Program-made: the position numbers and the translations under genes
Shown here: one piece after another, positions 14,498 through 22,986 of the stretch
Position numbering within the stretch: the stretch's first letter is position 1
Layout of the letters: each line of letters opens with the position of its first letter
The notes under the pieces: model-generated
What the model saw: only the letters and a program-made list of their open reading frames with translations
What the model was told of the DNA's origin: nothing
Databases searched by the model: none
DNA from: CAZNGF01 sp964572855
GTDB lineage: Bacteria > Bipolaricaulota > Bipolaricaulia > RBG-16-55-9 > JAJCYT01
Length of the DNA stretch: 23,063 nucleotides
Reading direction: 5' to 3'
Assembly (NCBI GenBank): GCA_964572855.1
Contig: CAZNGF010000052.1
Span: 1 to 23,063 of the forward strand

Positions 14498-17400
14498 TCA
14501 CCGCTCCCGTTGCCCCCACAGGGCCAAAAACGCCTCCACGACCTCGGGGTCCCAGCAGCGGCCGGCGTAGCGGCGCAGTTCCTCGCGCGCCTGCTTGAAG
14601 CTGAGCGCGGCACGGTAGGGCCGATCCGTGGTCATGGCGTCGAAGGCGTCCACGGTCGACAGGATGCGCGCCTCCAACAGAATATCCTCACCCTTGAGCC
14701 CGTGCGGGTAGCCCGTGCCGTCCCAGCGCTCGTGGTGCTGCTCGACGATGCGGGCGGCGTGCCCCAGCGGCCGGATGCTTTGGATCAGCTCGACGCCGAG
14801 CCGGACGTGCTCCTTCATCGTGTCCCACTCCTGGGCGTCCAGCGGACCGGTCTTGTGGAGGATGTGCTCGGGCACGCCCACCTTGCCCACGTCGTGCAGC
14901 AGCGCGGCGTAGTGGAGCTGGTGCCGCGCCGCCTCGTCGAGCCCGAAGCGCGCCGCCAGCGCGGTGGCGAAGTGCGCCAGGCGCTTGCTGTGCTCGGCGG
15001 TGTAGGGGTCGCGCTCGTCGATGACCCGGGCCAGCAACGCGGCGGTGTCGATGGCGGTGCGTTCGAGTTGCTCGCGCAGCTCGGCCCGTTTGGCCTCGGC
15101 CCGCTTGCGCTCGGAGACGTCGGTGAACGCGCCGCGCACGCCAGCCAGCTCGCCTCCCTCGTAGGCGGGCCGGCTCGTGCTGCGTACCCAGCGCGGCGAC
15201 CCGTCCTTGTCGATCAAGCGGTACTCGAACGGGTTGGCCTCGCCGGCCAGCGTGCGCTGGAAGCTGTCCAGCAGGCCGGGCAGGTCGTCCGGGTGGACGA
15301 AGCGCTGGAACGGTTGTCCCACGACCTCCTCGGGACGATAGCCACTGTAGGCTGTGATCACGGGGCTGATGTAGGTGACGACCCCCTGGGCGTCGACGGT
15401 GAAGATGACGTCGTTGATGTTCTCGACCAGGTCGCGATACTTCTCCTCCGAGGCGCGCAGCGCGCGCTCGGCGGCGGCGCGTTCGGCGAGCTCGTGCCGG
15501 ACCTGTTCGTGCTGGCGCGCGTTCTCGAGCGCGACCGCGGCGGCGTTGGCCAACGGGCTCAGACGCCCGGCGTCCTCGGCGCTGAAGCGGCCCGGCTCGT
15601 CGCTGTCGAGCCGCAACAGCCCCAGCACGCGCTCCCCGGAGCAGATCGGAACCGCCGCGTGCGAGCGGATCCAGCGCGTCGGCTCGTAGACGGCCCAGCC
15701 CGCCTGCGCCGCCGTGTCCTCGACCACCAGGGGCTGGCCGGACTGGACGGCCGCCCCGGTCGCGCCCATCTCGGCCAGCGGCTGCACCAAGCCGTCGATC
15801 CACTCCCCGGCCCCGAAGGCGTCGTAGCCCTGCGCGCGCACGACCCGGAGCGCGCCTCTTTCGACCAGCGCGATGTTGGCCGAACGGAAGGGCACGAGCC
15901 GCTGGGCTTGATTCAACACCTCGTCCAGCACCGCCTCGGGGTCGGTGCGGGCCGTGAGCGCGAGCGTGACCTCGCTGAGGGTCTCGGCCAACAGGTGCTG
16001 TTGCTGGACGCGCGCCAGCAGGCGCGCGCGCTCGGCCTCGGCGCGCACGCGCGCCGTGACGTCGCGCACCATGGGGATGGTGTAGCGCAGGCGCCCGTCC
16101 TCGTCCCGGATGGCGCTCACGGCCAGGTAGCCCCAGAACACCTCGCCGTCCTTGCGCACGTAGCGCTTCTCGGCCTGGTAGCCGTCGCGCTTCCCCGCCA
16201 GCAGCTCGTCGTGCAGCGCCAGCGTTTCGGGCAGGTCGTCCGGGTGGACCAAATCGCGCGCCGTGAGGCCCCCGAGCTCGTCCAAGGAGTAACCGTACAG
16301 CGCCAGGAAGTTCTCGTTGGCGTCCAGGATGCAGCCCTCGGGGTCGACCAGCGCCATGCCCGAGGAGGCGTGGTGGAACACGTGTCGAAAGCGCTGCTCG
16401 CTCTCGCGCAGCGCGGCCTCGTCGCGCACGCGCGCGCTCACGTCGCGCACGTGCAGCAGCAGCGCGGGCTCCCCGTCGTAGTCGATCGTGCCGGCGCGGA
16501 TCTCGACCGGCACCGAGCGCCCGTCGGCCGTGAGCGAGTGGCTCTCGATCCCCCGCTCGCGGTTGGCCCCGAAGCGCTCGACGTCGTCGGCGACCTGGTC
16601 CCGGCGCTCGGGCGGGACGAGCTGGCGGGCGTGCATCCCGATCAACTGTGCGCGCGTCATCCCGTGCAGCCGGCAGGCCGCCGGGTTGACGTCGCGCACG
16701 ACGCCGTCCATGCTCTCGACGAACACGGCGTCGGGCGAGCCCTCGAACATGGCGCGGAAGCGCTGCTCGCTCTTGCTCAACTCCCCCTCCAGCCGCACGA
16801 CCTCGCGCAGGTCGCGGGCCACGCTGAGCACGAAGGCGAGTTCGCCGCGCTCGTCGGGCACGGGCGCGACCGTGAACTCGACCGGCACGCGCGCCCCGTC
16901 CTTGCGCAGGACGCGCTTGCGATAGGGCTTGAGGAACGCTGCGCCCCGGCGCATCCTATCCAGCCGCTGCACGGTGTCGTCCTGGTCCTCGGGCGCGATG
17001 ATGTCCCGATAGCTCAGCGCGCGGAATTCCTCCGCGCTGTAGCCCAAAAGATCGAGCATGGCGGGGTTGGCGTCGAGGTGGCGGCCCTCCAGGTCCAGCA
17101 GCGAGATGCCGTCGGGCGCGAACTCGAACAGCGCGCGGTAGCGTTGCTCGCTGGCGTGCAGCGCCTGGCCACGCTGGACGTTGCTGATGGCCACGGCCAG
17201 TTGGCCGGCCACGAACGAGGCCAGCTCGCGGTCCTGCTCCCCGAAGGCTGCCGGCGTGGAGGATTCGAGGTTGAGCGCGCCGATGAGCGCGTCCCCGAGC
17301 GCGATCGGGGCGACCAGTTCCGAGCGCGTGTCGGGGTCGGCCGCGAAATAGGCCTCGGCCGCGCGCACGTCGTCCAGGCAGATGAGCTCGCGGCGCCGCA

Positions 17401-19765
17401 TGGCGCGGGCCACCAGGAAGCGCGACTCGTCCAGCGGGAAGCGCTGGCCGAGATGGCTCCCCGCCGACGGCGTGCCCTCGCTGGCGACGATCCGAAACCC
17501 CTCGTCCTCGGCCAGGGCGATCCCCACCCGCTCGTAGCCGTAGCGCGCGCCCGTCCAGGCGGCGGCGTGCCGCACGATGGCCTCGACCGCGGTCAGCGAG
17601 GCGAGCTCCTGCCCGAGCTGGAAGACCTGGCTCAGACGTTGCTGTCGTTCTTGCAGGGCTTCGCGGTCCCGGGCGCGCTTGAGCGCGAGCTCGATCTGGG
17701 GCCGCATCGAGACCGCCAGCGCCAGGTCGTCCTCGTCGAAGGCGTCGGATTCGTCGCGGTTGTTGAGGTTGAAGTACCCCACCAGCCGCCCTTCCGGCTT
17801 GATCGGCACGGACAAAAACGCCGCCGGCAGCCCGACCTCGCCGATGGCCCGCACGCGCTCCGGGGGCCAGTGCGCCCGTTGGAAGGCGACCAGGTCGTCG
17901 CGGATGATGGCGGGCTCGTCGCCGTACTTGACGTGCTGGATGTTCAACTCGGGCTTGATGCGGATCCGCTTGAGCGCGTCCAGGTCCCAGCCCACGGCCG
18001 CCACGAAGGCCAGCTCGTCTGCCGCCTCGTCGTAGAGCAGCGCCGAGCCGCTGTCGGCGTGCGGGACGAGCTCGACCGTCTCCTCCAGCAGGAGCTGCAG
18101 GATGGGCTCGAGCCGGGTCTCGGCGTTGAGCCGCTCCAAAAAGCGCTGGGTCCGGCGCAGGCGCCGGTTGAGCTGTTCCAGCTCGGTGACGTCCGAGCCC
18201 AGGTAGACCAAGGCGTAAGGCGTGCCGCGCGCGTTTCTGAGCTCGGAGGGGTTGACCAGCACGGTCTGGGCGGCGTTCCCCGCGCGCTGCTGGAGCTGCT
18301 GCGGCGCGAAGTCCCCCTCCCGCGCCCGGCGCACGACCCCCGCGAAGCTCGGGACGGCCTCCTCCAGCGGCACGCCCACCAGCGCGTCGGGGGCCCGACC
18401 GCACCAGCGCGCGAACGCCTGGTTGGCGTAGATGACCTCGCCGTCCAGGTCCGTGGCCACGATGAGCTCGGAGACGCTGTCGAGGAACGCGGTCTGGAAA
18501 CGCACCTGCCGCGACGCGCTCGAGAGCTGGCGCTGCATGCGGGCCACGTCCTTGCCGCGCTTTTCCTCGTAGAGCTGGCGGTCGGCCTCGCGCAGCAGGT
18601 CCTCGGGGGTGCGCGCGTCGCCCGGCTGCCAGGTGACGCGCCCCACGCTCAAGCCCAGGGGCAGGTCGAGACCGGCCCCGCGCTTCCAGGTGTCGAAGGC
18701 TTGCTTGAGCCGCTCGACGGCGTGTACGGCCTGGCCGTTGGTCTCGGTGAGCAGGATGAGGAACTCGTCGCCCCCGTAGCGGAACGGGATGTCGGAGGTG
18801 CGCACGGTGTCCTGGATCACGCGCCCCACCTCGCGCAGCACCGCGTCGCCGCGCACGTGCCCGAGCTGGTCGTTGACCTGTTTGAACCCGTCCACGTCGA
18901 GCAAGAGCAGCGTGAGCGGGTGCCCGTAGCGGTGCGCCCGGTCGAGCTCCTGGGTGAGCAGTTGGTCCAGGTGGTGGCGGTTGTGGAGCCCGGTGAGCGG
19001 GTCGTGCAGCGCCAGGGTCTCCAGCTCGGCCAACAGGCGCTCGCGCTCCCGTTCCAGTTCCTTGTCCCGGCTGATGTCGTGGTAGATCCCAAACACCCCG
19101 ACTTGCCCGTTGTCGAGCTCGATCGGGAACCCCAAGATCCTGACGTAGACGAGGGCGCCGTCCTTGCGCCGCCGCACGGTTTCCGTCTGCTGGATCTCCC
19201 CGGCCAGCACCTCGCGCGAGAGCGCGTGCGCCTCGTCCCGCAGCTCCGGCGGTGCCACCAGGTCGTCCAGGTTGCGCCCCGAGAGCTCGTCGAGCGCGAA
19301 GCCGAACAACCGGCCGAACGCCTCGTTGGCCTCGACTACGCGCCCGTCGGCGTCGATCAGGACGATGGCCTCGGGGGAGTGTTCGAACAACTGGCGGAAA
19401 TACGCCTGCTGCGGGCCGTTGACGGTCCCGTCGGGCTCGGCGGCAAGCCGCCGCTGGAGCACGCGCAGCCGCAGGGGCAGCGACTCGGGCACGGCGCAGT
19501 CGTCGGCGCCGGCCGCCAGCGCGGCCTCGGCCTCATCCTCGTCGTCGAGCACGGCCAGCACGTACGGGCTCCTCGCGCGCGCCTTGAGCCCATCGGCCCA
19601 CGCCGCCTCCCCGGCCAGCAGCACGAGGTCGGGCGCCAGCGCGGCCAGGTCGCGCGCGGCCGTGGTCACGGTCTTGCGCCAGGCGTAGGCGATCCCGCAC
19701 GCGCGCAACAGCCGCTGGAGCTGTTTGCGCCGGTCGGGGTCGGCGGTGACGACCAAGGCCTTCAT
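14498..19765 (-). CDS. Giant GGDEF and HD-GYP sensor protein (c-di-GMP synthesis and hydrolysis)
   Basis: In this 1755-residue protein a degenerate receiver (1-105) lacks the phospho-acceptor (DLVLLAGEAAW where Asp is expected) and the conserved Lys. Then come PAS (120-232), GGDEF (245-410), PAS (420-530), GAF (540-695), GAF (705-865), three PAS domains (870-985, 1000-1110, 1120-1235), GAF (1250-1420), PAS (1438-1552) and HD-GYP (1570-1750). The GGDEF motif is exact (331-335), with the inhibitory I-site RTSD (322-325) five residues before it. HD-GYP keeps H1624-D1625, HHE 1677-1679, GYP 1685-1687 and D1706. Both enzymes therefore look active. No membrane segment is evident. I chose ATG at 19765 (MKALVVTADPDR fits a receiver start); ATG at 19801 and TTG at 19810 are in frame, and none has a clear ribosome-binding site. 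Confidence 0.87.
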   Translation of the reverse strand: MKALVVTADPDRRKQLQRLLRACGIAYAWRKTVTTAARDLAALAPDLVLLAGEAAWADGLKARARSPYVLAVLDDEDEAEAALAAGADDCAVPESLPLRLRVLQRRLAAEPDGTVNGPQQAYFRQLFEHSPEAIVLIDADGRVVEANEAFGRLFGFALDELSGRNLDDLVAPPELRDEAHALSREVLAGEIQQTETVRRRKDGALVYVRILGFPIELDNGQVGVFGIYHDISRDKELERERERLLAELETLALHDPLTGLHNRHHLDQLLTQELDRAHRYGHPLTLLLLDVDGFKQVNDQLGHVRGDAVLREVGRVIQDTVRTSDIPFRYGGDEFLILLTETNGQAVHAVERLKQAFDTWKRGAGLDLPLGLSVGRVTWQPGDARTPEDLLREADRQLYEEKRGKDVARMQRQLSSASRQVRFQTAFLDSVSELIVATDLDGEVIYANQAFARWCGRAPDALVGVPLEEAVPSFAGVVRRAREGDFAPQQLQQRAGNAAQTVLVNPSELRNARGTPYALVYLGSDVTELEQLNRRLRRTQRFLERLNAETRLEPILQLLLEETVELVPHADSGSALLYDEAADELAFVAAVGWDLDALKRIRIKPELNIQHVKYGDEPAIIRDDLVAFQRAHWPPERVRAIGEVGLPAAFLSVPIKPEGRLVGYFNLNNRDESDAFDEDDLALAVSMRPQIELALKRARDREALQERQQRLSQVFQLGQELASLTAVEAIVRHAAAWTGARYGYERVGIALAEDEGFRIVASEGTPSAGSHLGQRFPLDESRFLVARAMRRRELICLDDVRAAEAYFAADPDTRSELVAPIALGDALIGALNLESSTPAAFGEQDRELASFVAGQLAVAISNVQRGQALHASEQRYRALFEFAPDGISLLDLEGRHLDANPAMLDLLGYSAEEFRALSYRDIIAPEDQDDTVQRLDRMRRGAAFLKPYRKRVLRKDGARVPVEFTVAPVPDERGELAFVLSVARDLREVVRLEGELSKSEQRFRAMFEGSPDAVFVESMDGVVRDVNPAACRLHGMTRAQLIGMHARQLVPPERRDQVADDVERFGANRERGIESHSLTADGRSVPVEIRAGTIDYDGEPALLLHVRDVSARVRDEAALRESEQRFRHVFHHASSGMALVDPEGCILDANENFLALYGYSLDELGGLTARDLVHPDDLPETLALHDELLAGKRDGYQAEKRYVRKDGEVFWGYLAVSAIRDEDGRLRYTIPMVRDVTARVRAEAERARLLARVQQQHLLAETLSEVTLALTARTDPEAVLDEVLNQAQRLVPFRSANIALVERGALRVVRAQGYDAFGAGEWIDGLVQPLAEMGATGAAVQSGQPLVVEDTAAQAGWAVYEPTRWIRSHAAVPICSGERVLGLLRLDSDEPGRFSAEDAGRLSPLANAAAVALENARQHEQVRHELAERAAAERALRASEEKYRDLVENINDVIFTVDAQGVVTYISPVITAYSGYRPEEVVGQPFQRFVHPDDLPGLLDSFQRTLAGEANPFEYRLIDKDGSPRWVRSTSRPAYEGGELAGVRGAFTDVSERKRAEAKRAELREQLERTAIDTAALLARVIDERDPYTAEHSKRLAHFATALAARFGLDEAARHQLHYAALLHDVGKVGVPEHILHKTGPLDAQEWDTMKEHVRLGVELIQSIRPLGHAARIVEQHHERWDGTGYPHGLKGEDILLEARILSTVDAFDAMTTDRPYRAALSFKQAREELRRYAGRCWDPEVVEAFLALWGQRER

Positions 19766-20000
19766 AGAGATTTGCGTCGGGGCGCTCACTCCATTCCGCA
19801 TCTGATTCAATGGAGGTTATTGTAACGTCCATGGCCGGCGCCGACAGGTGTGTGCGCCACACACGCCGGGCGCCGCCGCCGGGTGACCAATGTCAGGGGG
19901 AGATCGGTCGGATGGGGTGCTGAGCGGCGCGCGCCCGCCCTACACTATCCTGGGAAAGAGACGAACCAGATCGAGGCCGGCGTCCCCGGGCCGGTGTAAT

Positions 20001-20005
20001 GGAGG
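20001..20005 (+). promoter_or_regulatory. Ribosome-binding site deciding the GTG start of the VWA-PKD gene
   Basis: A perfect GGAGG lies 6 bases before the GTG at 20012 and fixes that start. The following residues form a signal peptide, which agrees. A weak -10 (TACACT, 19941-19946) upstream has no good -35. The 19766-20000 gap otherwise shows no recognisable element. Confidence 0.75.
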
Positions 20006-20011
20006 TTCTTT

Positions 20012-22663
20012 GTGACACGAATCAACCGTTGGATGCCGCTGGCCTGCCTGATGATCGCGCTGGCCGCGGCCAGCGCGGCGCCCCAGGTGGGGCTGCAGGT
20101 CGAGCAGACGCTCGCCCAGGCCAGCGCCGAGGTGCGCAGCTGCACAGACGACCCGGCCACGACGACGGCCACGCTGCGCCTGCAGGGCAGCGAGCCGGTC
20201 GCGCCGCTCGATTTAGTGCTCGTGCTGGACCGCTCCAGCAGCGAGGACCTGCCGCGGGTGCAGCAAGCCGCGGCGCAGTTCATCGACCACCTCGACGGCG
20301 GTCAGGACGACCGCGTCGCGCTGGTGTCGTTTGCCGACGTGGCGCGGCTGGAGCAGGGATTCAGCTCGGACTTCGACGCGCTCAAGGACGCGGTCGCCGC
20401 TTTGCGCGGCGGCCGGCTCACCGCGCTGGGCGACGCGCTGGCGCTGGCGCTGGACGAGCTGGACGCCCAGGGGCGGGACGAGGCCGAACGCGCGGTCGTC
20501 GTGCTGAGCGACGGCGGCGCCACCGCGGGCCTGGACCCGCTGGCGCAGGCCGAGCGCGCCGGCGAGCTGGGGCTGCCCGTCTACTTCGTCGGCATCGGCG
20601 CCAAGGCCAACCGCGGCAACCTGAGCGAGCTGGCCAAGCGCGCGGGCGGGCGCTTCTTCGCCGACGCCAGCACGCAGAGCCGCGTGGGCGTGCTCAAGCG
20701 CCTGGGGCGCGAACTCGTGGCCCAGTTCGTGGAAGTGATCCAGACCCTGCCCGCCGAGCTGAGCTACGCGGGCGTTCCAGAGGGCGCGCTTGAACCGACG
20801 GTTTCGCACAACCTCAACCACACCACCGAGCTCGCCTGGGCGTTCGACGTGCTCGTCAGCGGCCAGGTCTGGGAGACGCAATTCGAGCTGGTCGCCGAGC
20901 GGGCCGGGACCTTCGCGCTCGCCCGCGAGGCCTTCGTGCGCTACCTGGACGAGACCGGCGGGCGGCAGACGCAGACGATCCCGCGCCCCGAGCTCACGGC
21001 CACGGGCACGCCGCCGCCGGCGGTGAGCTTCGAGTTCAACCCCGAGCAGCCCAAGGCCAACCAGGCGATCCAGTTCTTCGACCGCACGGCCCGTTTCGGC
21101 CGCGAGCTGACCAGCTGGCGCTGGGACTTCGGCGACGGGACGACCAGCACGGAACAGAACCCGGTCCACGTCTACCGCGACATCGGGCGCTACAGCGTGA
21201 CGCTCGAGGTGAGCGACGGGAGCTGCACGACCCGGGGCGAGCGCACCTTCCGCCTGGCGGAGTTCCAACCGGGCCCCGAGCTCAACATCGTGTTCGACCC
21301 CAGGAACCTCAGGCCCGATCGGAAGATCCCGTTTTCGGTCGCGCCGCTGGGCGACATCCGGTCGTGCCGCTGGGACTTCGGCGACGGGGCAAGCAGCGAC
21401 CAGTGCAGCACCGATCACACCTACAACGACGCCGGCAACTACACGGTCGAGGTCGTCGTCACCTTCAACGACGGCCGCACGCTCCGGCTGCGGCGCCTGA
21501 TCACCGTGGCCCGGCCCGAGCCGATCACGGAGCCCGGTGATGACAACGTTGACGGACAGCAAGGTACGAGGACGTTGCCTCCCGTCGATATCGAACCCGA
21601 CATCGACAGGATCACGCGCGGTCAAGCCGTGACCTTCTCGGTGCCGAACCCGCCCGAAGGCGACCCGGTCTGCGACTGGAACTTCGGTGACGGCAGCGAA
21701 GAAGAAGATACGAGCACCTCGGTCGAACACACCTACGACACCGAGGGGAGCTACACCGTCAAGGTGATTTGCACCGTCGATAACGGACGTAGTGAGGGCA
21801 CTTTGGACGTGAACGTCCTGGGCAACGTCGCCCCCGTTGCGGACTTCACCTGGCGCCCGCTCGTGCCCAGGGTGGGCCGGCCGGTGGCCTTCGACGGCAA
21901 CGCGTCGCAGGACGAGGACGGCTCGATCGCCGCCTGGAGCTGGGACTTCGACGACGGCAACACCAGCACCGACCCCAACCCGATCCACGAGTACGCCGCC
22001 CCCGGCGTGTATCAGGTCCAACTGACCGTCACCGACGACAGCGGCGTGGAGAGCGACCCCGTCAGCAAGACCGTGCGGGTCGGGCTGCTGCCCGAGGCGT
22101 TCCGCGAGCTCGCGCTGGACCAGGGGCCGACGGTGCCGGAGTGGATGGGCTTTTACATCGACGGCGGCGTGGTCACCGACGAGGAGCTGGACGACGCGGC
22201 GCGCCGCTTCGCCAACGGCTCGTTCGTGCAGGGCACGCAGTACCGCTTGACTGAAGCCGACCTGCGCGCGCTCACCGAGCTGCACGACCTGCGCGTGATC
22301 ACGCAGAAGTATCTGGATCCCGAGGAAGCCGAGGCCGACGGCTACGAGGCCGTGCCGGGACCGCCCCGCCCCAGGGGGGTCCGCGAGTACGTCAACCGCG
22401 AGATCGTCAACAGCGAGAAGCCCCCGCGCTTCGATCAAATCCCGATCCTGATCTACGCGCCGGACGAGGAAGGCGTGCTGAAGCTGGCCGGCGTGCGCTA
22501 CGTGACCTTCGAGCAGGACGAGGCCGAGCTGTTCGGCCTCACCGACTGGGCCGCGTTCACGCCGCCCGAGTTCGAGTCCCCGGTCTCGCTGCTGACGGTC
22601 TGGATCTGGCGCGAGAACCCGGACGGCATGTTCAACCCGCGCAACCCCGCGCTGGGGCCGTAA
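20012..22663 (+). CDS. Secreted VWA-domain protein with four PKD repeats
   Basis: This 883-residue protein has a signal peptide at about 1-23 (RINRW, then a hydrophobic run ending ASAAP). The VWA domain (about 66-240) has a complete metal-ion-dependent adhesion site: D73, S75 and S77 in LDRSSS, T137 and D167 in VLSDGG. A linking beta-rich region of about 95 residues follows. Four PKD-type repeats come next (338-416, 422-500, 525-603, 607-690), each with the W-x-W/F-D/N-F-x-D-G core, for example WDFGDGTTS and WDFDDGNTS. The last 190 residues match no domain I can name; they end in a PVSLLTVWIWRENPDGMF stretch that recalls uncharacterised secreted proteins. There is no C-terminal membrane anchor or sortase motif. 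It is probably an extracellular adhesion or scaffold protein. It is transcribed divergently from the giant sensor gene and followed by a strong terminator. Confidence 0.87.
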   Translation: MTRINRWMPLACLMIALAAASAAPQVGLQVEQTLAQASAEVRSCTDDPATTTATLRLQGSEPVAPLDLVLVLDRSSSEDLPRVQQAAAQFIDHLDGGQDDRVALVSFADVARLEQGFSSDFDALKDAVAALRGGRLTALGDALALALDELDAQGRDEAERAVVVLSDGGATAGLDPLAQAERAGELGLPVYFVGIGAKANRGNLSELAKRAGGRFFADASTQSRVGVLKRLGRELVAQFVEVIQTLPAELSYAGVPEGALEPTVSHNLNHTTELAWAFDVLVSGQVWETQFELVAERAGTFALAREAFVRYLDETGGRQTQTIPRPELTATGTPPPAVSFEFNPEQPKANQAIQFFDRTARFGRELTSWRWDFGDGTTSTEQNPVHVYRDIGRYSVTLEVSDGSCTTRGERTFRLAEFQPGPELNIVFDPRNLRPDRKIPFSVAPLGDIRSCRWDFGDGASSDQCSTDHTYNDAGNYTVEVVVTFNDGRTLRLRRLITVARPEPITEPGDDNVDGQQGTRTLPPVDIEPDIDRITRGQAVTFSVPNPPEGDPVCDWNFGDGSEEEDTSTSVEHTYDTEGSYTVKVICTVDNGRSEGTLDVNVLGNVAPVADFTWRPLVPRVGRPVAFDGNASQDEDGSIAAWSWDFDDGNTSTDPNPIHEYAAPGVYQVQLTVTDDSGVESDPVSKTVRVGLLPEAFRELALDQGPTVPEWMGFYIDGGVVTDEELDDAARRFANGSFVQGTQYRLTEADLRALTELHDLRVITQKYLDPEEAEADGYEAVPGPPRPRGVREYVNREIVNSEKPPRFDQIPILIYAPDEEGVLKLAGVRYVTFEQDEAELFGLTDWAAFTPPEFESPVSLLTVWIWRENPDGMFNPRNPALGP

Positions 22664-22691
22664 ACGCCAACAAGACCCGTGGGGAAGGGGT

Positions 22692-22730
22692 AAGCCGGGA
22701 GCGTTTTCGCTCCCGGCTTTTCGTTTTCTT
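22692..22730 (+). terminator. Intrinsic terminator of the VWA-PKD gene
   Basis: AAGCCGGGAGCG (22692-22703), a TTTT loop and CGCTCCCGGCTT (22708-22719) form a perfect 12-bp GC-rich stem followed by a T-rich run (TTTCGTTTTCTT). It lies 29 bases after the stop codon. Confidence 0.93.
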
Positions 22731-22874
22731 GCATCCCCTGAAAGGGCGCCGGCAACCGCTCACTTCCAGAAATACATGCCCTGGAGCGATTTGACGTGAA
22801 CGGGATGGACTTCTGGAGAATGGATTCACGCAACCCACCGCCTCAGGCTAGCACAAGGCCACCCTGTTTTTACT

Positions 22875-22986
22875 GTGTAGGGGTCCCATTCATGGGACCC
22901 GGCCTACACGTCTGGTTCATGACCAGATAGACTTCACGGGCGGCCAAAGCGCGTGCCCACGGGCGCGATGAATCGCGCCCCTACAC
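22875..22986. repeat. Small palindrome-rich element with 9-bp terminal inverted repeats
   Basis: The element starts with GTGTAGGGG (22875-22883) and ends with the exact complement CCCCTACAC (22978-22986), 112 bp in all. Inside are three hairpins: GGGTCCCA/TGGGACCC (22881-22900) with an outer GTGTAG/CTACAC pair, TCTGGT/ACCAGA (22911-22927), and GGGCGCGAT/ATCGCGCCC with a 2-base loop (22961-22980). No target-site duplication is visible. It codes for nothing and resembles MITE/REP-type intergenic repeats. Whether other copies exist in the genome cannot be seen here. Confidence 0.6.

Noticed and set aside
14354..19825. An 1823-residue plus-strand open frame opposite the giant sensor gene
   Set aside because: It is an antisense shadow caused by high GC. 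It is rich in Arg, Ala, Val and Gly with no domain, while the minus strand reads continuous PAS, GAF, GGDEF and HD-GYP motifs. The same applies to the long plus-strand frames at 4163-5962, 6975-8924, 10289-11995 and 11956-14175.
19801..19850. TACAAT on the minus strand (19829-19834) as a leaderless promoter for the giant sensor at TTG 19810
   Set aside because: The -10 is good, but no acceptable -35 is present and TTG is a weak start; the ATG at 19765 fits the receiver start better.
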